Notes under the pieces: model-generated
Told to the model about the DNA's origin: nothing
The model's database searches: none
What the model saw: the letters and a program-made list of their open reading frames with translations, nothing else
Translations under genes and position numbers: made by a program
Part shown: in pieces, positions 1 to 6,957 of the stretch
How positions within the stretch are numbered: the first letter of the stretch is position 1
Layout of the letters: each line of letters begins with the position of its first letter
Source of the DNA: Candidatus Poribacteria bacterium
GTDB lineage: Bacteria; Poribacteria; WGA-4E; JAJDTR01
Reading direction: 5' to 3'
Assembly (NCBI GenBank): GCA_028820655.1
Contig: JAPPIK010000019.1
Span: 53,348-101,453 of the forward strand
DNA length: 48,106 nt

Positions 1-253
1 GGAGGGATCAACTGAGTGGATAGCGAAGGCGATAGAGATCCCCTCCGATTCCCGATGCTCTGGTTCCAGACAATGCGTCGCGATTCGGAGATCGCTCCTA
101 CCGTGATTCGTGGATATGCAAATTATCATTTGACAGACGCAACCGCCTGTAGGAGGGATCAACTGAGTGGATAGCGAAGGCGATAGAGATCCCCTCCGAT
201 TCCCGACTCTTCAATTTCCGCTAATTTGTCGCGATTCGGAGATCGCTCCTACC
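1..253. repeat. Two tandem copies of a dispersed palindromic intergenic repeat
   Basis: Bases 1-54 and 151-204 are almost identical (GGAGGGATCAACTGAGTGGA and on to GATAGAGATCCCCTCCGATT). Each is followed by the module CGATTCGGAGATCGCTCCTA (about 80-100 and 233-252). The ends GGAGGGATC and GATCCCCTCC are partly self-complementary, so each unit can fold. Related copies or pieces occur near 1979, 6655, 16851, 19745, 22648, 30801, 30911, 31145, 34055, 35365, 45550 and 47438. The second copy runs into the 3' end of the aldo/keto reductase gene. Confidence 0.85.
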
Positions 254-1166
254 GTGATTTGCGGAGCGCGGTGACGCCGAATTCCGCTTCGAAGTCGTGC
301 CAGACATCGTCCGGGATGTCTGCGGTGGCGGCTTCGTACCCCTCTTCGACCTGTTGTTTGTCCGCGGGACCGAACATGACAATCCCCTCAACCGGTGCGG
401 CGAGGCAGAACTGCACCGCCAAGTGTCTGATGTTCACGCCCCGTGCTTGACACCACCTCCACATGTCGTGCGCTTGCGGCTTGGCGTCCGGGTTCTCTAT
501 TCTTGCGCGGCGGAGTTCATCCTCCCGATTCGGCTCTGCGCCGGTGAGTGTGCCCATCCCCATTGGACTCGCGAGGATGATCCCGATGTCATGTTCCCGT
601 GCCAGCGGCAGCGTGGTTTGCGCCACCGATTGGTCCAGCAGGGTGTAGTCCAAGAACGTGAGTATGATGTCAATCTGCCCGGTCTCGATGGCGCGTCGAT
701 GAAACTCGTGTTGACGCTCGCCGAGACCGAGGTGCCGGATGGACCCCTCCTGCTTCATTTTAATCAGTTCGTCCAAAGCGTGGCCGGGGGCGAGTGGATC
801 CTCGATGTCAAACGGATCGTGAATCAGCACGGAATCCAGATAGTCCGTCTTGAGGGATTTGAGGCTATTCTCTAAGCTGCGTCGCGTCGCCGAGGCGGAG
901 AAGTCTTTCTTGCCTCCTTCGTCCGGCGGACTAACCTTGGCTTGCAGGAAAATCTCTTGGCGCAGGCCGCCCTCCAACGCTTTCCCCCAGCGCTCCTCCT
1001 GTCCTCTGGGGTAAGTGTCGATGTAATTAATCCCCAAGTCGATTGCGCGGTGGATCGCTTCGATCGTCTCGCGTTCCGAGCGTTGACCCAGCCATGCCGC
1101 CCCAAGTCCAAGTGATGCGGGCATCATTTCAGTTCGCCCCATCCGCCGCGTTTCTAATCCTGCCAT
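249..1166 (-). CDS. Aldo/keto reductase family oxidoreductase
   Basis: A 305-residue NAD(P)H-dependent (beta/alpha)8-barrel reductase of the aldo/keto reductase superfamily; the substrate cannot be told from sequence. The start MAGLETRRMGRTEM at 1166 is preferred over an upstream in-frame ATG at 1289 because GGAG lies about 8 bases before it and the family consensus begins here. Visible are the N-terminal strand MGRTEMMPASLGLGAAWLG, GINYIDT with the catalytic Asp (about D50), QAKVSP with the Lys (K77) and YLDSVLIHDP with the His (H116). The C-terminal half has the cofactor-binding region (AVQFCLAAP, EGIVMFGP). An oddity is that the loop normally carrying the catalytic Tyr (DTxPxYG) reads DTYPRGQEERWG, about two residues short, with Tyr displaced. 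It may be inactive or use Y52. It is a single gene on the minus strand with no operon partner. Confidence 0.85.
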   Translation of the reverse strand: MAGLETRRMGRTEMMPASLGLGAAWLGQRSERETIEAIHRAIDLGINYIDTYPRGQEERWGKALEGGLRQEIFLQAKVSPPDEGGKKDFSASATRRSLENSLKSLKTDYLDSVLIHDPFDIEDPLAPGHALDELIKMKQEGSIRHLGLGERQHEFHRRAIETGQIDIILTFLDYTLLDQSVAQTTLPLAREHDIGIILASPMGMGTLTGAEPNREDELRRARIENPDAKPQAHDMWRWCQARGVNIRHLAVQFCLAAPVEGIVMFGPADKQQVEEGYEAATADIPDDVWHDFEAEFGVTALRKSR

Positions 1167-1337
1167 ACTATCTCCTCTGTTTTTTCGCTGTCGTTCTAGA
1201 ATATCTCTGCGGTAGCGAATGTGCGGCTGTTCACAAGCCGAAACCGTTTGGGGGTGTTCGCAATCGACTGTTGTCTCTATCCGCTCCATTGACCTCGTTC
1301 GATCGCTCCTACTCCGCCGAATGGTAAATATTTTAGG

Positions 1338-1442
1338 AATTTTTAGATTGATAACTTAACATATGTATGGTATATTTTGGTAGAAATCAGGCGATTGTGT
1401 TAGAAGAATCAACGCTTCCGAGATTTCGACAGGAGAAAGAGG
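1338..1442 (+). repeat. Promoter-leader direct repeat, copy 1
   Basis: This segment resembles 2098-2216 over about 105-118 bases with scattered differences. Both begin with ATTTTTAGATTGATAACTTA, contain a consensus-like promoter, then GGTAGA, a Ser/Thr-poor leader with CTTC(T/C)GAGAT, and end in GGAGAAA. Copy 1 precedes the XhlA-like gene and copy 2 precedes the terminase remnant, so a regulatory module seems to have been duplicated inside the prophage island. Confidence 0.75.
1348..1376 (+). promoter_or_regulatory. Sigma70-type promoter, copy 1
   Basis: TTGATA (1348-1353), a 17-base spacer and TATATT (1371-1376). Spacer length is ideal and both boxes are near consensus. The same boxes are conserved in the repeat copy at 2121-2149. 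The likely target is the small leader ORF and XhlA-like gene at 1556-1875. Confidence 0.6.
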
Positions 1443-1555
1443 CTATAGACAATTTGGATAGTTTGCCACAACAGCCTACCAAAAGACAATATGTTTCTGT
1501 GTTGCCATCCCACAATGGGCTGGGCGGCACATGCACTCAAAGAAGGAGGCGCCCG

Positions 1556-1588
1556 ATGCAGGATAATATTGGAGTCATTAAACCATGA
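1556..1588 (+). CDS. Possible 10-residue leader peptide coupled to the next gene
   Basis: AAGGAGG sits 7 bases before ATG, and the ORF reads MQDNIGVIKP before TGA. Its stop overlaps the ATG of the XhlA-like gene as ATGA, the usual arrangement for translational coupling. The frame is also open upstream to 1367, so this could instead be the end of a longer ORF; however, that start lies inside the promoter. Function is unknown and expression is inferred only from the ribosome-binding site and overlap. Confidence 0.35.
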   Translation: MQDNIGVIKP

Positions 1589-1875
1589 CCGAGGCAAAAG
1601 ATGTTGGCGTAAAGCAATGGGTACTCGAGATAGATAAGAAGGTGGATAACATACTTGAATTCATGCACAAGATGGAGGTCCATCTCGACTACACCTCCAA
1701 GCGTATCGATACCCAGTGCGAGAAGTTAACAAATCAGGACAGTAGACTTAAGGCAGTCGAGGACGAAATCCAAAAGCACAAGGGGGAGCTCACGATGCTC
1801 AAGTGGATTTTGTCTGGGATTGGCGTAATTGCGGCGGTAGCGGTTCCGATTGTGATGATGGTAAAAGGTGGCTGA
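1585..1875 (+). CDS. XhlA-like small membrane protein with coiled coil (phage lysis type)
   Basis: A 96-residue protein with a long amphipathic, coiled-coil-prone N-terminal part (residues about 10-68, with heptad-like spacing in DKKVDNILEFMHKMEVHLDY) and one C-terminal transmembrane segment (about 72-92, LKWILSGIGVIAAVAVPIVM) with a short basic tail. This is the layout of haemolysin XhlA and related phage holin-associated proteins, which sit in the inner membrane and assist lysis. GGAG lies about 10 bases upstream of ATG, and the start overlaps the stop of a 10-codon ORF. It belongs with the terminase and portal remnants downstream, which supports a prophage origin. The family match is by architecture, not by conserved catalytic residues, so a host sensor-type membrane protein is an alternative. 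Confidence 0.55.
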   Translation: MTEAKDVGVKQWVLEIDKKVDNILEFMHKMEVHLDYTSKRIDTQCEKLTNQDSRLKAVEDEIQKHKGELTMLKWILSGIGVIAAVAVPIVMMVKGG

Positions 1876-1972
1876 TCAAAAGATAGGCATCTTTCACGAT
1901 GTCCCAGAGGCCGACGGCATTACAGGCAACTTCGTCGGTCACGGATGGGACTTGGCAATACAAGCCGATTAA
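1868..1972 (+). pseudogene. Short ORF overlapping the XhlA-like gene, possible remnant
   Basis: A GTG-started 34-codon frame overlaps the end of the XhlA-like gene by 8 bases. It reads VADQKIGIFHDVPEAD and continues to GHGWDLAIQAD before TAA. The composition looks protein-like rather than random and the overlap suggests coupling, but it is too short to assign. It may be the N-terminal stub of a lost phage gene, cut by the repeat that starts at about 1979. Confidence 0.25.
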
Positions 1973-1978
1973 CCGTCC

Positions 1979-2065
1979 AGATAGGGAGGATCAACTGAAC
2001 GAATAGGGAGTAAGATTTTCTATCGCCCTCCTTATCCAGTCGGTTGATCGATAGAGATCCTAAGG
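1979..2065. repeat. Dispersed palindromic intergenic repeat
   Basis: AGATAGGGAGGATCAACTGA through TCGATAGAGATCC is a diverged, longer-loop member of the family seen at 1-253. It carries the paired words GGAGGATCAACTGAACGAAT and GGTTGATCGATAGAGATCC. It separates the XhlA-like gene from the second promoter module. Confidence 0.6.
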
Positions 2066-2097
2066 CGATAGTAAATCATAGTCACGATGAGAGTTTT

Positions 2098-2216
2098 ATA
2101 TGTTTTTGATAATTTTTAGATTGATAACTTAACATATGTATAGTATAATTTAGGTAGAGATTAGGTGGCTGTGTCAGAAAAACTGACACTTCTGAGATCT
2201 CAATCGGAGAAATAGG
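2098..2216 (+). repeat. Promoter-leader direct repeat, copy 2
   Basis: Second copy of the module at 1338-1442. Inside it GTGTCAG (2171-2177), a five-A loop and CTGACAC (2183-2189) form a perfect 7-bp hairpin that copy 1 lacks in perfect form. It leads directly into the terminator-like hairpin at 2211-2240. Confidence 0.75.
2121..2149 (+). promoter_or_regulatory. Sigma70-type promoter, copy 2
   Basis: TTGATA (2121-2126), a 17-base spacer and TATAAT (2144-2149), a perfect -10 box. A hairpin and then a terminator-like structure follow within 90 bases, so transcripts may end early. Confidence 0.65.
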
Positions 2217-2244
2217 TTTCAAGATTGCCTGAAACCTATTTTTT
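2211..2244 (+). terminator. Intrinsic terminator or attenuator
   Basis: AATAGGTTTC (2211-2220), a 10-base loop and GAAACCTATT (2231-2240) form a perfect 10-bp stem followed by TTTT. It lies about 60 bases after the promoter at 2121-2149 and before the terminase remnant, so it could act as a leader attenuator or may mark the break point where the terminase gene was truncated. Confidence 0.65.
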
Positions 2245-2249
2245 GGATT

Positions 2250-2486
2250 AACACGGATGAACGTCTCAATGATGAGTTTTGGGATCAGGTGGAGGCGTTT
2301 CCGAATGGTAATTATGTTGATGGACCGAACGCGTTTGAGGGCTATCGGTCTGTCTCGGTGGTTGACAGTGTCGAGGCTCGCGGTTCTTACACTGAACGCG
2401 TGCCAGATCTGGCCCGTAAGTCTCAGGATGTCGGGCACTTGATAGGGGACGCACAGGGTTATTCGTCCTCTGATGATGAGTGGTAA
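2250..2486 (+). pseudogene. Terminase large subunit, C-terminal remnant
   Basis: About 78 codons remain of what appears to be a phage terminase large subunit, the ATP-driven DNA-packaging motor and nuclease. The readable frame has DERLNDEFWDQVEAFPNG followed by NYVDGPNAFEGYRS. This matches the typical C-terminal signature FPxGxxDDgpDAlEg of terminase nuclease domains, whose acidic residues bind metal. All of the ATPase domain and most of the nuclease domain are missing, and no start other than GTG 2289 is available. It is truncated at the terminator-like hairpin. The gene order terminase, small gene, portal is usual for tailed phages and supports the call. The assignment rests on one motif, so moderate confidence. 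Confidence 0.55.
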
Positions 2487-2506
2487 ATAAAAAGAAAGGA
2501 TACATT

Positions 2507-2959
2507 ATGGCAAGAACAAGAGCGACAGAACAGGCTTGGAGAGATAGCGAGGTAGAACCTGGGGTAGTGGGTGTGCCGGATTGTGATGTTAATGCTGCGG
2601 ACACTCATGTTGAAGCTTCCAGTACGCATCGTGTGACGATTCACAATCACACCAGCGATCCGCGCACGTTTCGTGTCAGCTATAGTCATCGGCTGCAGTA
2701 GCGGCACAATGATTTGGAGAATTGGGCGGGCGGGGTTAATGCCACCGTTTTCGACGACATTACCGTGAACGCAAACGAGACTTGGGACGCGCCGAAGATT
2801 AAGCTCGAGGAGGGGCTTGATCATATTCGGAACACAAGAGTGCCGAAATTAGATAACCACTTCTATCTCGTCAGTTGCTACACAAATGTTAACCCGCAGG
2901 AGGACGAGGACGGGTTCGATATTCAGTCGCATAATCATACGGCTGAGTGTGTGACGTAG
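2507..2959 (+). pseudogene. Hypothetical phage-island gene interrupted by an in-frame TAG
   Basis: AAAGGA precedes ATG 2507 (MARTRATEQAWRDSEVEPGV). The frame runs 64 codons to TAG at 2699-2701 and then stays open in the same frame for another 85 codons (RHNDLENWAGGVNATVFDD to the stop at 2957-2959). The two halves look like one small protein of about 150 residues: the part before the stop is rich in beta-prone residues (HRVTIHNHTSDPRTFRVSYS) and the part after continues that style. I do not recognise the family. Position between the terminase and portal remnants suggests a phage structural or accessory protein. A nonsense mutation is the simplest explanation; amber readthrough is possible but unsupported. 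Confidence 0.5.
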
Positions 2960-2969
2960 GACTGGTGGG

Positions 2970-3095
2970 CTAGGCGTCCAGCCAGCGCACAAACTTGACG
3001 AGGTATGCCACGCCGTGTACGGCGAAGGTCGCGATCGCAAAGAACGCGAAACCGACGGCGGCACCGTGGCATACGGTCGCGAGGGCATCGGGCAT
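2970..3095 (-). CDS. Putative 41-residue single-pass membrane protein
   Basis: A short minus-strand ORF, MPDALATVCHGAAVGFAFF and onward to YLVKFVRWLDA, has a GGGGAGGG Shine-Dalgarno about 10 bases upstream of ATG. It holds one hydrophobic stretch (about residues 11-33) with a basic, aromatic C-terminal end, so it should insert in the inner membrane. It is convergent with the 2507-2959 pseudogene (11 bases apart) and divergent from the portal remnant. Size and context fit a small phage membrane protein, but no family is recognised and the reverse orientation within a phage cassette is odd. Confidence 0.45.
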   Translation of the reverse strand: MPDALATVCHGAAVGFAFFAIATFAVHGVAYLVKFVRWLDA

Positions 3096-3130
3096 GCTGA
3101 CAACACCCTCCCCGGCGTGTTCGCTTCACC

Positions 3131-3194
3131 GCTCCTCGTGTTAGCGCACGAGGAGCCCTCGCTTCCGACCTTGTGGATGCTACATTGTAGCATA
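3131..3194. promoter_or_regulatory. Two adjacent hairpins between divergent ORFs
   Basis: GCTCCTCGTG (3131-3140), loop TTAGCG and CACGAGGAGC (3147-3156) form a perfect 10-bp stem. ATGCTAC (3178-3184), loop ATT and GTAGCAT (3188-3194) form a perfect 7-bp stem. They lie between the minus-strand 41-residue ORF and the portal start at 3202. No T tract follows either, so an operator or RNA-stability role is more likely than termination. Confidence 0.45.
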
Positions 3195-3201
3195 GGTGCT
3201 A

Positions 3202-4439
3202 ATGCCGGTCTACCAGAATATCCATCCATTGGTGGATCTGCGAGACGCTGCGTTCGAGGCGTCGCACCATGACCACGAGCGGATGAAACACGAGATGATG
3301 CTCTACCACAACGACGAGGTTGCGTCGTGATGGCAGCGGCATTTGCCGTTCGTGGCTAAGCGGTCGGTTGATCTTCGGATTCATAAGGCAATCGACAAGA
3401 TGGTGCCGGCGTTGGTGTCGGAGCTGACTAAGGTCGAGATCCAATCTGAAAAATCCAACCAAACCGAGCGCGACGAGCTCTACATTGAAGACCTGCGGCG
3501 GTATGTCGAGGCGCATGAGCAGGCGGACGACGAACACGAACGTCTCGAGACCCTCATCTATGACAACCGCATCATGGGCAATCGCATTTCGAAGCTCCGC
3601 TGGGACCGGCGACGTGCATCGTGCAGGGACTGCCCATTTATCCGCTGTCGTTCGCTCCTGATCCCTCCTGTTACTCCATGTCCTTCGCGGACTCCTGCGA
3701 GTACGTAGTCCACACCAACTATCATAACGAATTTCAAGTCGGCCGGCGCTATAAGGGCGCTAAGATCCGCGATCATGACACTCGCATGCGGTCGCAGTCC
3801 ACGCTCCAGCACTTGATGGGCGCTAACGCCCGCATCGATGAAATGTGGATCATGCCGGAGCTGGCGGGGTACTGCGGCATCAAGACGAAAGAGCACACGT
3901 ACATGGTCACGGTGTGGCTCGTGGACGACGAGCCGTTCCAAGCGGTGTCTAATCTGTTATGGTACCCGTCGTTCCCGTTTGCCGGGGGCGGTGCTTCACG
4001 CGGCTCGCGGTGGACAAGGTCACGAGGTTCTGGGGAGACGGTCACGCTTCGAAGATGGAGGGCGAGCAGAAGCTCTACGATCATCTACTCGGTCAGTTTC
4101 TTAACATCACTCAGAATCTACCGGTCGGGCGCGTCGTCACGACGCAGGGGACACTGAATTCCGATCAGATCTTGAACGTTCATGGTGCGAATATCAAGCT
4201 CAACAAAGGCTAGAAGATCAATGAGGACTTCCCGTTCATACCGCCGGGCGAGGCGCCCGTTTCGCTGTTTCAGGCGGTGGCTCTAGTCGGTGATATGCTT
4301 GATTCGGGTGTTCCGTCGCAGTCTCCGGTGTTCTCGGGCGAAGAGCCTACGGGTAATTTCGAGCGGTCGGGCGACGATCGCGAAGCAGCAGGCTTCGTTC
4401 AACCAGCTATTAGCTCAGATTCAGGGGCTCAACCGGTGA
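3202..4439 (+). pseudogene. Phage portal-like protein, multiply frameshifted
   Basis: Roughly 410 codons of one protein can be followed through three frame changes. Segment 1 (from ATG 3202, MPVYQNIHPLVDLRDAAFEA) crosses an in-frame TGA at 3328-3330 and runs to about 3610. Segment 2 in another frame reads CIVQGLPIYPLSFAPDP to LLWYPSFPF (about 3618-3985). Segment 3 reads FWGDGHASKMEGEQKLYDHL, crosses TAG at 4211-4213 and continues to about 4370. The tail ATIAKQQASFNQLLAQIQGL ends at TGA 4439 in a further frame. The helical N-terminus, the mid-protein WGDG-HA-KMEGEQ-LYDHLL helix and the Gln-rich C-terminus resemble P22/PBSX-type portal proteins, the ring through which phage DNA enters the capsid. 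Position after a terminase remnant supports this. It cannot encode a working protein unless the assembly has errors. Confidence 0.55.
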
Positions 4440-4462
4440 TGGTGATTAGGGTTCGGATTTGA

Positions 4463-4957
4463 TTACTCTTCTTCGGGGCATTTGAAAATGAAATCGGCTT
4501 GTCCCTGGAGCTCTCCCTGGCCCCAGCCGTATCGGTAGGCGATGAGGCCGGTGTGATCGGGCTCGCTGCAGTCCGTGTAAATGTACAGGTAATGGTCGTC
4601 GTTCCGCCCTAAGTAACCAGAATGGCGAACCGGGGTGGTGTCGAGATCCCGGTACTCTATGTTCTCGAACGACTGCCAGCTACTGGCGGCGCTAAGCCTC
4701 ATAATAACGACTTCACGACCGTCCTCGCGTTTTGTTAGATAGCCGAAGGGCCTGGCGAGGGGTGGATCCCAGGACGAATCCACGATGATGAAATCGGTGA
4801 GCGGCGGATCGACGCTGACGATGTAAGGCGTAAGCACTCCCAGGGTATACAGGTCGTTATGGTTGTGCATGGGCAGTGTGTGTTCGTGGTCGTGATCGTA
4901 GCTGCAACCGGAGAGGGAGACTAGGAAGCAGGCGCAGACAGTGAGATAGGTGTTCAT
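4463..4957 (-). CDS. Small lipoprotein with His/Asp-rich N-terminus
   Basis: A 164-residue protein with a lipoprotein signal peptide: hydrophobic MNTYLTVCACFLVSLSGC with lipobox LSGC and Cys18 as the lipidation site. Directly after comes a His/Asp cluster (YDHDHEHTLPMHNHND) that could bind divalent metal. The remainder is a compact beta-rich domain (YIVSVDPPLTDFIIVDSSW, DHYLYIYTDC) with two or three cysteines; no family recognised. AAGGAGA lies about 11 bases before ATG. The start overlaps the stop of the upstream lipoprotein pseudogene (ATGA), so the two were probably co-translated. It lies just after the prophage remnants and may be a phage cargo gene, though a host origin is equally possible. 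Confidence 0.7.
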   Translation of the reverse strand: MNTYLTVCACFLVSLSGCSYDHDHEHTLPMHNHNDLYTLGVLTPYIVSVDPPLTDFIIVDSSWDPPLARPFGYLTKREDGREVVIMRLSAASSWQSFENIEYRDLDTTPVRHSGYLGRNDDHYLYIYTDCSEPDHTGLIAYRYGWGQGELQGQADFIFKCPEEE

Positions 4958-5287
4958 GTGTTAAGGTCTCCTTGTTCGAAAGTGACGCCAATCTCATACC
5001 ACACTTTGCGGATTTTGCCGGCATCGTATACGTGGGCCAGCATATTTATGCGCAGTGCTATCGGTTCGGGAAGCGGCTCGCTGGCGGTGATGTCGAAGCT
5101 TCAGTAGGGTGAGATGCGGTTCGTGTCCCGCCATTTAAGATCAAGTGTTGGTATGCCCGGTTGCGGTGTATCCTCGGGCAGGATGTCCTCCTGCTCCTCG
5201 CGGCAGCCGACGAGCCAGATCACGAGCAGGCCGCAGGCGAAAAGCTTGATGAAGTGCGAGAGAAGTAAGTCTACGCGTTTGCTGCAT
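4954..5287 (-). pseudogene. Broken lipoprotein gene upstream of 4957
   Basis: AGGAGG precedes ATG 5287 (MQQTRRL), after which a one-base frame change is needed to reach a clear lipoprotein signal, HFIKLFACGLLVIWLVGC, with lipobox LVGC. The mature part reads REEQEDILPEDTPQPGIPTL and on to RDTNRISPY, then an in-frame TGA, then SFDITASEPLPEPIALRINM to the end (FEQGDLNT). The stop overlaps the next start as ATGA. The reading frame is otherwise coherent for about 105 residues, so the gene is recently broken or the sequence contains errors. The product would be a short periplasmic or outer-membrane lipoprotein; no family is recognised. Confidence 0.6.
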
Positions 5288-5307
5288 GGTACGCCTCCTA
5301 ATCGGTT

Positions 5308-5451
5308 TCAAGTGCGTTCACGCCCCATGGGCTGCGCGACAGTCAGTTGAGTACACTCGACGCGGATATTCGCATCCGATTCGTTTGCTAACATCGTCAT
5401 CGTTACTACGAAAATGAAAGCGGATCGCATAAAACGTCGAGTCCATACCAT
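5308..5451 (-). CDS. Putative 47-residue secreted peptide
   Basis: ATG at 5451 follows GGGAGGAAATCC, a good ribosome-binding site. The product has a basic start and a hydrophobic stretch typical of a signal peptide (MVWTRRFMRSAFIFVVTMTM, then LANESDA), leaving about 20 mature residues with one cysteine. It ends 20 bases before the ATG of the lipoprotein pseudogene, so 5451-4463 looks like one small minus-strand operon. Longer in-frame starts exist to 5601 but lack a signal-like N-terminus. Function is unknown. Confidence 0.45.
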   Translation of the reverse strand: MVWTRRFMRSAFIFVVTMTMLANESDANIRVECTQLTVAQPMGRERT

Positions 5452-5730
5452 TGGATTTCCTCCCTGAGAATCGATGGCTGTCGGGTTGATTGCGTTAGTA
5501 GAGCGGAAGCAAGTTTTATGCCACGCCCATAAGTGGCCCCGACTTAGCGCTACCTCACGAATTTCATCGGCACTGTTCTCCGATGTGTTACGGAAACACA
5601 ATGATGTTTCGTGCTTTCGTATCTAACATGTGAACGGGGATGTCCATTTTTTGTGCAAGAGGGCAATGGGCGATAGACGATTGCCCTGATGTCAAACGGC
5701 AGAAGACCTCTGCCGCGTGGTATTGGCACG

Positions 5731-6336
5731 TTACAATAGAACTCCCTCGGCTAACCTAGCCAGTTCGCCGCTGAACAGCCGCTCTGAACCCAATCTCAAC
5801 CAAGTGGGCAGCTTGCCGCCGGGGTCTGCCTCCAGCTTGAGATACGGCAGCCAAAGCGTGTAGAACTGCCGGCAGAACTCCGCATAAGGCATGACGGACA
5901 CGAAACGGTCGACATCAACTTCTCGTGCGTAGTCGAGATAGACGCTCAGGATCCGTTCTCTGTCGACATCGCGATCTGTCCAAAAGTTCTGCAAGTCAAA
6001 ATGGGGGAAACCTATCCCGGCAAGTTCCCAATCAAACAGAATAGCGAATTCCTGCCCCAACTTCGGCAAAGCAACGTTGCTTGGGTGAAAGTCATTATAG
6101 ACGAGTACCCGTGACTCCCCTTTCCACCGCTCACGACCTTCAAAGAGAACGGAACACGCATCCCGGAAGTCCTGCCGCCCCTTTACCACGGCAGAAAAGC
6201 GTCGGCGATTTACGCTTCCGGAAATCCGAGTTTTGAATAAGCCGCTGTTGCCGCGGGGCAGAGTCTCCAAATTGAACTTTTCTACCGTTTCCCCGTATGC
6301 TTGCCTGAGTAGATGAGTCAGTTCTAGATTACGCAT
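5731..6336 (-). CDS. APH-family phosphotransferase, shortened
   Basis: A 201-residue protein with the C-terminal lobe of an aminoglycoside-phosphotransferase/choline-kinase type enzyme, which transfers ATP phosphate to a small molecule. The catalytic loop reads VYNDFHPSN (D82 as base, N87 for metal; the usual first His is Tyr) and the metal-binding Asp is in LFDWELAGIG (D102). The helical C-terminus (EFCRQFYTLWLPYLKLEADP) is present. The N-terminal lobe is cut to about 70 residues: RGNSGLFKTRISG resembles the nucleotide loop, and AVVKG may hold the ATP-binding Lys, but the linker and helix C are missing. Family members are usually 280-330 residues. No clear Shine-Dalgarno precedes ATG 6336. 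It is probably an internally deleted, non-functional kinase, isolated from its neighbours. Confidence 0.6.
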   Translation of the reverse strand: MRNLELTHLLRQAYGETVEKFNLETLPRGNSGLFKTRISGSVNRRRFSAVVKGRQDFRDACSVLFEGRERWKGESRVLVYNDFHPSNVALPKLGQEFAILFDWELAGIGFPHFDLQNFWTDRDVDRERILSVYLDYAREVDVDRFVSVMPYAEFCRQFYTLWLPYLKLEADPGGKLPTWLRLGSERLFSGELARLAEGVLL

Positions 6337-6779
6337 GTAGAAGTATTAAACCATTTCTACATATTCTGTAGTGGTCAAGTTGAATATAGACCACTCGACA
6401 GTCTTGGCTCATACGCTTCGGAGGAGCGCGATATTGATAGCCTGCGGTAAATCTCTATACTCCGGCTCCAGAGTAGCGGAATGCGAAATTGGAGAGGCAA
6501 GTTCGTGGTAGCCAACGGACAACCCAGATCCGTCATGAAACTAATTCTTTATTGATAGGCACGGTCAATCTGCAGTACCTGCACAATGTGCCAACCATCT
6601 CCTTGACCAATATACATTTCTATATATTTTCAGTGCCTTGATAACGTCAATTGAGCCTCTCCGCTGCGGGCAGGGCATCTCTATCGCGCTCGCTATTCAC
6701 TCGCCTGATTCCCGCCGACACCTGTTGTCTGAATTCATCTGATGGTTACTATAATGCATATTCTGAAATGAGATCGCCC

Positions 6780-6804
6780 AAAAAAAGCCGCACGCCGATG
6801 CGGC
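6780..6804 (-). terminator. Intrinsic terminator on the minus strand
   Basis: On the minus strand GCCGCA, loop TCGGCG and TGCGGC are followed by seven T. No minus-strand gene ends here, so it may guard against antisense transcription or be left from a lost gene. Confidence 0.5.
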
Positions 6805-6832
6805 ACGAATGCGGTAATTGGAGAGTTTGTCC

Positions 6833-6861
6833 TTGACCGAACAGCGACCCCTGCGTAAAAT
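6833..6861 (+). promoter_or_regulatory. Sigma70-type promoter of the 2-oxoacid dehydrogenase operon
   Basis: TTGACC (6833-6838), 17-base spacer and TAAAAT (6856-6861), about 97 bases ahead of the E1alpha start. No other promoter of this quality was seen in the operon. Confidence 0.6.
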
Positions 6862-6957
6862 GGTACGGGCAATTTACAAAGAAATTGGATTCTTCCAAGC
6901 GGCTTTCAAAACGATATTTCACGACGTATTCAACTAACAATTCCAAGGAGATTACTT

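Larger units (their letters stand above)
6337..6957. other. Intergenic region upstream of the dehydrogenase operon
   Basis: No convincing gene. It holds a fragment of the dispersed repeat (about 6655-6712: TCTCTATCGCGCTCGCTATT), a minus-strand terminator-like hairpin (6780-6804) and a strong plus-strand promoter (6833-6861). A 65-codon minus ORF at 6749-6946 has no ribosome-binding site and looks spurious. Confidence 0.6.

Noticed and set aside
6749-6946. 65-codon minus-strand ORF upstream of E1 alpha
   Set aside because: It lacks a ribosome-binding site, overlaps the operon promoter and contains the terminator hairpin.
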